64,000 bases of DNA from Aquila chrysaetos chrysaetos. Lineage: Eukaryota > Chordata > Aves > Accipitriformes > Accipitridae. Shown piece after piece: positions 62,526 through 64,000 of this stretch. The translations under genes and the position numbers were made by a program. The stretch covers positions 14,788,041 to 14,852,040 of the forward strand of contig NC_044011.1 in the NCBI RefSeq assembly GCF_900496995.4. Reading direction: 5' to 3'. The stretch's first letter is position 1. Each line of letters begins with the position of its first letter. Under the pieces are notes generated by a model. The model was not told the origin of the DNA, did no database searches, and saw nothing but the letters and a program-made list of their open reading frames with translations.

Positions 62526-62984
62526 CTAAGGTCCTATTTGTTCCGCTTGACAGATGACAATGCATTTTTGTCTTTCTTCAAAAGCATAGAAGTGACTTTG
62601 AAAGCTTTCACCAACCAGAAGCCGAGGTTTTTTCCTATCCTGCTTTCCCCCCCTTTTTTTTTTCTTGGGTGCGTTTTTTTTCTCATGTCCTTGAGACAGA
62701 CTACTGCAGATGGTTGTGACACCATTTTCTGTTTGATGCTGGTTAGACAACACTGAAGTTGTATGATTTGGTTGTTGCTCATGATTGTTCTGGCAAGACC
62801 TGAAGTCTTCAGCAGCAGTAACATATATTGCTGCTTCAGTTACATTGTGGCTAGTTTGTGAGTGTCCTTTGCAATTGCCTACTTTGTAACTCCCTGATTT
62901 TTTGAACAACTGCTGTTGGCGCTCATTCTTTAGTTCTGTATAGGTTTTTTGTATTTGCAGTTGTTGAATTGTTTGATAGCTTGA
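62526..62984 (-). other. Open frame with coiled-coil-like start, unidentified
   Basis: The minus strand is open for 152 codons plus a stop, from just after a TGA at 62987-62985 to the stop at 62526. The first 25 residues (including QQLQIQKTYTELKNERQQQ) look like a coiled coil. A polar Gln/Asn/His-rich middle follows, then a Lys-rich low-complexity patch that is simply the translation of a T-rich tract. The first ATG in this frame is at 62909. No strong acceptor or donor bounds it, and no family is recognised. It may be one exon of an unrecognised gene reading toward 60.4 kb, or chance. Confidence 0.15.
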
Positions 62985-64000
62985 TCAAAAGGTTTTATAT
63001 TTAGAGTTTAGAAAACAGACGTCAGTTTTATTAAACAATGTAACCTCATAATGGAAGCAAGAGATACATCTATATTTGAATTTTGTGAAGAAATGGAGAA
63101 GCTCTTTCTCTAAGGGTGCTATTGTCAGCCACTAGTATAAGCCTGGATATTTAAATCTGGGCTACTAAGTAAACATTCTTTGTTCTAAGTATACATTGTA
63201 CCTAGCACAACAAGAACCTAATTTCTGATGGTGATCTTGGGTGCTCCTGAGTACAAAAAATAATCACTATAGAACTGAGTGTTTCGCATTGCTTTTTGGT
63301 TCAGATTCCATTGGCCATGCTTGTAGGTTTGTTAGGTCAGTTTTAAAATTGGACTTCTTCTCTGGAGTAAGGAGGATATGTTATATCACAGAAACAGAAT
63401 TTTGGAAAGCTTGCAACTTATTCCCAAAGAATGAGATATAACCTCTGTGGCTGTTAATTTTGGGCTTCTCTGATGGTCGGAAATGATGGGTGTGTGAGGA
63501 TCAGAGACTTAGGCCCTGATCCAGAAAAGCACTTAAACTAATTTTTAACTTAGTTCATCATGATCAGTTCTACTGAAGACAGTGACTGATTCATGTTATC
63601 ATAGAAGATACAGTGCAACCTTATTTAGAACTATATATTTAATACAATCCCTATCATTTTTTTTCAAATAAAAAATGTAAAAGTATCGGAAAATGTCTTA
63701 TAAGGATTCGTTTCAAGATCTTCCTGGTCCTGCATGTCTTCACTATAACTGTTACAGAAGAAGTTGCTAATTAGCTGCAAAATGCATCTTTTAATATAGA
63801 TGGTACATTTCTGGTACTTAAATGGAATCATATCTTCTGAGGGAACCTTTTTACTGAGACTTCTCTTCTAGAAGGGCTGAATTTTTGTTAGAATTAAGAA
63901 ATATTTTGTTAATTTGTGATTGAGAATTTTAAAAAGTATACCAGAACAGAAGACACAGCTCCCAGTTACAAAGGCCTGATAAATTATTCACTCATGACAT
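62985..64000. other. Gene-free AT-rich DNA to the end of the window
   Basis: No gene, repeat family or long simple repeat was recognised in the last kilobase. Confidence 0.5.

Noticed and set aside
1..64000. CRISPR arrays, tRNA, rRNA, LTR retroviruses or telomeric arrays
   Set aside because: Looked for on both strands. No regularly spaced direct repeats, cloverleaf genes, paired LTRs or TTAGGG arrays were seen.

Overview
The window looks like non-coding bird DNA: AT-rich, mostly single-copy and sprinkled with CR1 retrotransposons. No L1 or Alu-type element was recognised. The best evidence for a bird, or at least a sauropsid, is a set of CR1 LINE copies of very different ages. The young copies keep the CR1 3' terminus with its ATTCTATG-type end. 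The oldest copies resemble the CR1 repeats of turtles and crocodiles. No operon, CRISPR array, rRNA or tRNA was seen, and no multi-exon gene could be put together. The window is probably intergenic or inside a very large intron.

Layout. 1-6.2 kb: unique AT-rich DNA with one purine-rich block. 6.2-6.7 kb: an old CR1 3' end (minus strand). 12.5-13.9 kb: the youngest and longest CR1 copy (minus strand), with a 412-codon reading frame free of stops that covers the reverse transcriptase core and the C-terminal part. 15.8-16.8 kb: a 105-bp hairpin-rich unit present twice, with an old interspersed repeat between the copies. 23.6-24.4 kb: a second young CR1 (plus strand), broken by a 2-nt deletion. 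28.1-28.3 kb: a CR1 tail of another subfamily, followed by a small CpG-rich patch. 33.1-34.8 kb and 44.0-45.1 kb: two blocks of an ancient CR1, both minus strand, which appear to be consecutive parts of the same family sequence. 47.7-48.0 kb: a second copy of the old repeat seen at 16.4 kb. 48-64 kb: mostly unique DNA with simple repeats, plus two unproven coding-like stretches at 60.4 and 62.5-63.0 kb on the minus strand.

The only recognisable proteins are the selfish LINE open reading frames, so there is no gene network to describe. No convincing new biological system was found. The observations most worth a second look are the duplicated hairpin unit, the apparently split ancient CR1, the unbroken young CR1 reading frame with its open antisense frame, and the unidentified exon-like segment at 60.35-60.45 kb. 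CR1 assignments come from recognising family motifs and remembered family sequence, not from a database search. Boundaries are therefore approximate.
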